Assembly (NCBI RefSeq): GCF_041270065.1
Contig: NZ_CP065958.1
Location: 4,092,001 to 4,156,000, forward strand
Reading direction: 5' to 3'
Length of the DNA stretch: 64,000 bases
Source: Streptomyces fradiae
GTDB lineage: Bacteria; Actinomycetota; Actinomycetes; Streptomycetales; Streptomycetaceae
Both the position numbers and the translations under genes were made by a program. The notes under the pieces were generated by a model. That model was not told the DNA's origin. It searched no databases and saw only the letters and a program-made list of their open reading frames with translations. This document shows, piece by piece, positions 61,536 through 64,000 of this stretch; the first letter of the stretch is position 1; each line of letters starts with the position of its first letter.

Positions 61536-62363
61536 TCAGCCCGATCCCGTCGGGGATGTCACCCGAAGGAACGAGCGGTCCCGCTCCGCGACCCGCTCGC
61601 GCGGGCCCGCCGCCCGCAGGACCACATCGAGGACGGGATCCGGATCCGCCGCGTAGCACTGGGCGAACCACGCCATGTTCGCCTCCACCACCGCCCACCC
61701 GGTGCCCTGCACCGTGCCCACGTCCACGACCACCCCGCTCGGCAACGTGTCGCCCACCGCCGCCAGCAGCTCCTCTCCGAAGCGCTGTGCCTCCGGCGTG
61801 AGGGGGCCGGGGTCGAGCCGCCCGTACACGGCGTAACGGCTCCCGGTCACGACCCGCCCGTCGAGGACGAAGAGGCGGTACTCGGCCGTGAACGTCACCG
61901 GGTCCGAGACGAGGACCGGCGTGTGCGGCGGCACGGTGCGCGCGAGGTCGGAGAGGCCGCGGTCGGGGTCGTCGCCGTACACCCCCGGCGGGAACGACTT
62001 GTCCGACGGCGGCTTCAGGAACACCGGCCGGAACACCTCGCGGTACACGGCCGAGAACGGCTCCAGCGTGATCCGGCGCCGCGTGAACTCCCACGGCAGC
62101 CCCGCCAGCCAGCCGTCCGACGGCTCAAGCAGCCCGAGCCCGAGCCCGGACCCGAGCAGGCGGGCGACCTGGTCGGCGAGCCGCGGCCCGCCGTGCCAGT
62201 GCACGGCCTCGCCCGGGCGTACGACGGAGTCCGCCGGCCGGCTCCCGTCGAGCACCCGGGTCGCCATGCCGCGCCGCCGGGCGGCCTCGGTGAGGAGGAG
62301 CGCGGTGGAGGTGCGCTGCGCGGATATCAGGAGCAGGTCGGTGGCGGTCACGGTCACGGTCAC
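61536..62363 (-). CDS. ATP-grasp domain protein
   Basis: 275 aa. An ATP-grasp-like core is suggested by VFLKPPSDKSFPPGVYGDD, EYRLFVLDGRVVTGSRYAVYG and VVDVGTVQGTGWAVVEANMAWFAQCYAADPDPVLDVVL (metal-binding Glu/Asn). Such enzymes ligate a carboxylate to an amine. The GTG at 62363 overlaps the stop of the upstream gene (GTGA), so it is translationally coupled to the AlkZ-like gene. Substrate unknown. Confidence 0.78.
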   Translation of the reverse strand: MTVTVTATDLLLISAQRTSTALLLTEAARRRGMATRVLDGSRPADSVVRPGEAVHWHGGPRLADQVARLLGSGLGLGLLEPSDGWLAGLPWEFTRRRITLEPFSAVYREVFRPVFLKPPSDKSFPPGVYGDDPDRGLSDLARTVPPHTPVLVSDPVTFTAEYRLFVLDGRVVTGSRYAVYGRLDPGPLTPEAQRFGEELLAAVGDTLPSGVVVDVGTVQGTGWAVVEANMAWFAQCYAADPDPVLDVVLRAAGPRERVAERDRSFLRVTSPTGSG

Positions 62364-63610
62364 AGAGAGCTCAGTTCCTTTTCGAGCGGGGTACGGAAGC
62401 GGGGCGTGATCCGGACCTCGCCGACCCAGGCCGCCAGCCGCGCCGCCTCGGCCTCCACCGCTCGTACGGCATCTTTCCCTGCATCTTTCCCCAGGTCCGT
62501 GCCCTTGCCGGTGCCTGTGAACAGCCGCCACACGATCTCGCCGTCGGCGCGCTGCGCCCAGCCGCCCACGATCCGCCCGTTCCACCACACCGTCGGGCCG
62601 ATGTTCCCGCTCCGGTCGAACAGCGCGGCGCGGTGCGCCGGGTCCAGGTACCAGTCGCGGGACTGCCACCCCATCGGCGTCGGATCGAGCGCCGGCAGCA
62701 GCGCCGCCCACGGCTCGTCCGACGGCGATACGCCTACGGGTACGGATAGCGGTACGGGATCGAGGTCGTCCGGCAGGACGAAGCCGGTGCCCTCCTCCAG
62801 CGCGACGCGTTCCGCTCCGACCGCCGCCAGGGCCCGCCGTACGTCCGTGACCTTCCAGCCCGTCCACCACTTCAGGTCCGCCTCGGTCGCCGGACCGTAC
62901 GCGGCCAGCCAGTGCCGTACGAGCTCCGCCTGCGCCTCGTCCCGCGGGATCTCGCCGTACGGCGGGGCCGGCGCCCAGCGGAACCGGCTCGACGTCCAGC
63001 CGCCCTGCGGCCGCCCCCGGGCGATCCGCCCCTCCATCCCGAGCACCCGCAGCAGCCGGCTCGCGACCGACTGCGGCCCCTCCTGGTTGGTGCCCACCCC
63101 GTACACGTATTGCGCCCGCAAGCGCGGTACGGCCGCCCCGAGTTCCGCACCCGTCGCCTCGCCGCGCGCCGTCAGCTCGGCCAGGACCTGCCGCTCGGTC
63201 TCGGCGAGCCACGCGGCGTCGTAGTCGCTGCCCGCCGTCAAGTGCTTGACGAGCGTGGTGCGTTCGCGGACGGAGGCGGCGTCGGTGGAGGAGGAGTGGA
63301 CGACGGCGGCGAGCTCGGACGGCACGACGAAGAGGGTGTGCCGCATGCCGTGCATCCGGGTGAGGACGCGTTCCCCGTACAGCGCCCGCTCCACCTCCGC
63401 CACCGGGTCCGGGGCCCCGCCGGGCGCGTCCGCGAGCCGCGCGCCCACGGCCAGGAACACCGTCGCCGCGTCCGTCGCGTGCAGCGCCACCAGCGAATCG
63501 GCGACCTCCTCCGCCGTCCCCGCCCGCGCCGCACCGGCCAGCCGGTGCCGCACCGCGAGCCGCGCCCGGCGCTCCTCCGGCCCGATCGTTCTCCTCGTGG
63601 TCTCTCCCAT
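62360..63610 (-). CDS. Winged-helix DNA-binding protein, AlkZ-like (HTH_42)
   Basis: 416 aa with three winged-helix modules: RRARLAVRHRLAGA, then EEVADSLVALHATDAATVFLAVGARL, RHTLFVVPSEL, and GWQSRDWYLDPAHRAALFDRSGNIGPTVWWNGRIVGGW, hallmarks of the AlkZ-like DNA glycosylase family, which excise crosslinked or alkylated bases. The QxQ-type catalytic motif position reads H44-A-T46, so activity may differ. It precedes and overlaps the ATP-grasp gene. Confidence 0.85.
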   Translation of the reverse strand: MGETTRRTIGPEERRARLAVRHRLAGAARAGTAEEVADSLVALHATDAATVFLAVGARLADAPGGAPDPVAEVERALYGERVLTRMHGMRHTLFVVPSELAAVVHSSSTDAASVRERTTLVKHLTAGSDYDAAWLAETERQVLAELTARGEATGAELGAAVPRLRAQYVYGVGTNQEGPQSVASRLLRVLGMEGRIARGRPQGGWTSSRFRWAPAPPYGEIPRDEAQAELVRHWLAAYGPATEADLKWWTGWKVTDVRRALAAVGAERVALEEGTGFVLPDDLDPVPLSVPVGVSPSDEPWAALLPALDPTPMGWQSRDWYLDPAHRAALFDRSGNIGPTVWWNGRIVGGWAQRADGEIVWRLFTGTGKGTDLGKDAGKDAVRAVEAEAARLAAWVGEVRITPRFRTPLEKELSSL

Positions 63611-63660
63611 GGGCCCAGGATGACCTCGCGTGGCGCGCCCGGCGAGGAACCTGGGCGGGA

Positions 63661-63706
63661 ATCCACTCGGGGATCCACTCGGGAACCTAGTCGGGAACCT
63701 AGTCGG
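63661..63706. repeat. 12-bp tandem repeat near the aldo/keto reductase stop
   Basis: Four related units (ATCCACTCGGGG, ATCCACTCGGGA, ACCTAGTCGGGA, ACCTAGTCGG). Confidence 0.6.
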
Positions 63707-64000
63707 CTGCGGCGCGTTCGCCCGCCGGCCGTCGCCGTGCCGTCGGGTCGGTGAGGGAGCGCGGCTGCCAAGCGCCGTCCGCCCGGTAGACGTCGGTGCC
63801 GGGCGGCACGATGGCGTCGATCCGGTCCAGGATCTCGTCGCTCAGCACCAGCGAGGCGCCCTTAAGCAGCCCATCCAACTGCTCCTGGGTGCGCGGCCCG
63901 AGGATGACGGAGGTGACCGCCGGGTGCGCCGCCGCGAAGGCGATCGCGAGCTCGGGCAGCGTGCAGCCGATCTCCTCGGCGAGCGCCGTGAACTCCTCCA
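63699..64000 (-). CDS. Aldo/keto reductase, C-terminal part
   Basis: The gene runs out of the window; about 100 C-terminal codons are visible. EEFTALAEEIGCTLPELAIAFAAAHPAVTSVILGPRTQEQLDGLLKGASLVLSDEILDRIDAIVPPG matches the C-terminal barrel end of aldo/keto reductases (the SVILGPRT NADPH-phosphate loop). NADPH-dependent carbonyl reduction is the family role; substrate not inferable. Confidence 0.88.
   Translation of the reverse strand, partial: EEFTALAEEIGCTLPELAIAFAAAHPAVTSVILGPRTQEQLDGLLKGASLVLSDEILDRIDAIVPPGTDVYRADGAWQPRSLTDPTARRRPAGERAAAD

Overview
The window is very GC-rich (strong G/C bias at third codon positions), with GTG starts, purine-rich Shine-Dalgarno sequences, leaderless promoters, DUF397/DUF5753 regulator pairs, a Streptomyces subtilisin-inhibitor gene and a sigF-type sigma factor pair next to tadA and upp. 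This is the chromosome of a Streptomyces species. The sigma-factor/tadA/upp stretch has the gene order I remember from the sigF region of Streptomyces coelicolor.

Layout. 0-5 kb: the end of an acyl-CoA synthetase gene, a large PAS/pseudokinase/receiver-like signalling protein interrupted by a frameshift, and a secreted protease inhibitor. 5.0-5.5 kb: tRNA-Ser(GCU) and tRNA-Arg(ACG). 5.46-13.96 kb: a genomic island between two copies of the 3' end of tRNA-Arg plus its terminator (97 bp, 3 mismatches). It has no visible integrase. It carries a GNAT gene, a tightly overlapping five-gene minus-strand operon (three small proteins, a radical SAM enzyme with a SPASM-like cysteine tail, and a 54-aa peptide ending in a Cys-Ser-Cys motif), a divergent HTH/TPR regulator with a 17-bp palindrome between them, a Nudix hydrolase, and AT-richer hypothetical genes. 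I consider the radical SAM/peptide/TPR-regulator locus the best candidate in the window for an undescribed system: a possible modified-peptide (RiPP) or peptide-signalling locus.

14-24 kb: small metabolic and unknown genes (GYD, gamma-glutamylcyclotransferase-like, Bro-N, DUF2797, monooxygenase, amidohydrolase). Then a two-component system followed by a GT2-GtrA and GT39 membrane glycosylation operon; both promoters carry 11-bp-spaced TCACAG-like repeats. 24-29 kb: two DHA2-family multidrug exporters, each with a local repressor (TetR, MarR) and visible operators. 29-38 kb: a RelE-type toxin-antitoxin pair with a 32-bp palindrome, a UGT-like glycosyltransferase, a HEAT-like protein, alpha/beta hydrolases, an XRE/DUF397 pair, a TetR-hydrolase operon and a lipoprotein.

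38-48 kb: two SigB/SigF-type sigma factors in tandem, a giant STAND NTPase with 14 WD40 repeats, tRNA-Ser(CGA), tadA with its partner gene, upp and a LytR-C-terminal-domain protein. 48-55 kb: a HerA-like ATPase, an M28 peptidase, a HhH-GPD glycosylase, proline iminopeptidase and a TetR. 55-59 kb: a sulfide/persulfide detoxification cluster (persulfide dioxygenase-rhodanese fusion, TauE exporter, CsoR/CstR-type regulator, rhodanese) with three TACCCC-GGGGTA operators. 59-64 kb: a TerD domain fused to a PD-(D/E)XK nuclease-like domain, a YciI-like protein, a coupled ATP-grasp/AlkZ-like pair, and the end of an aldo/keto reductase gene.
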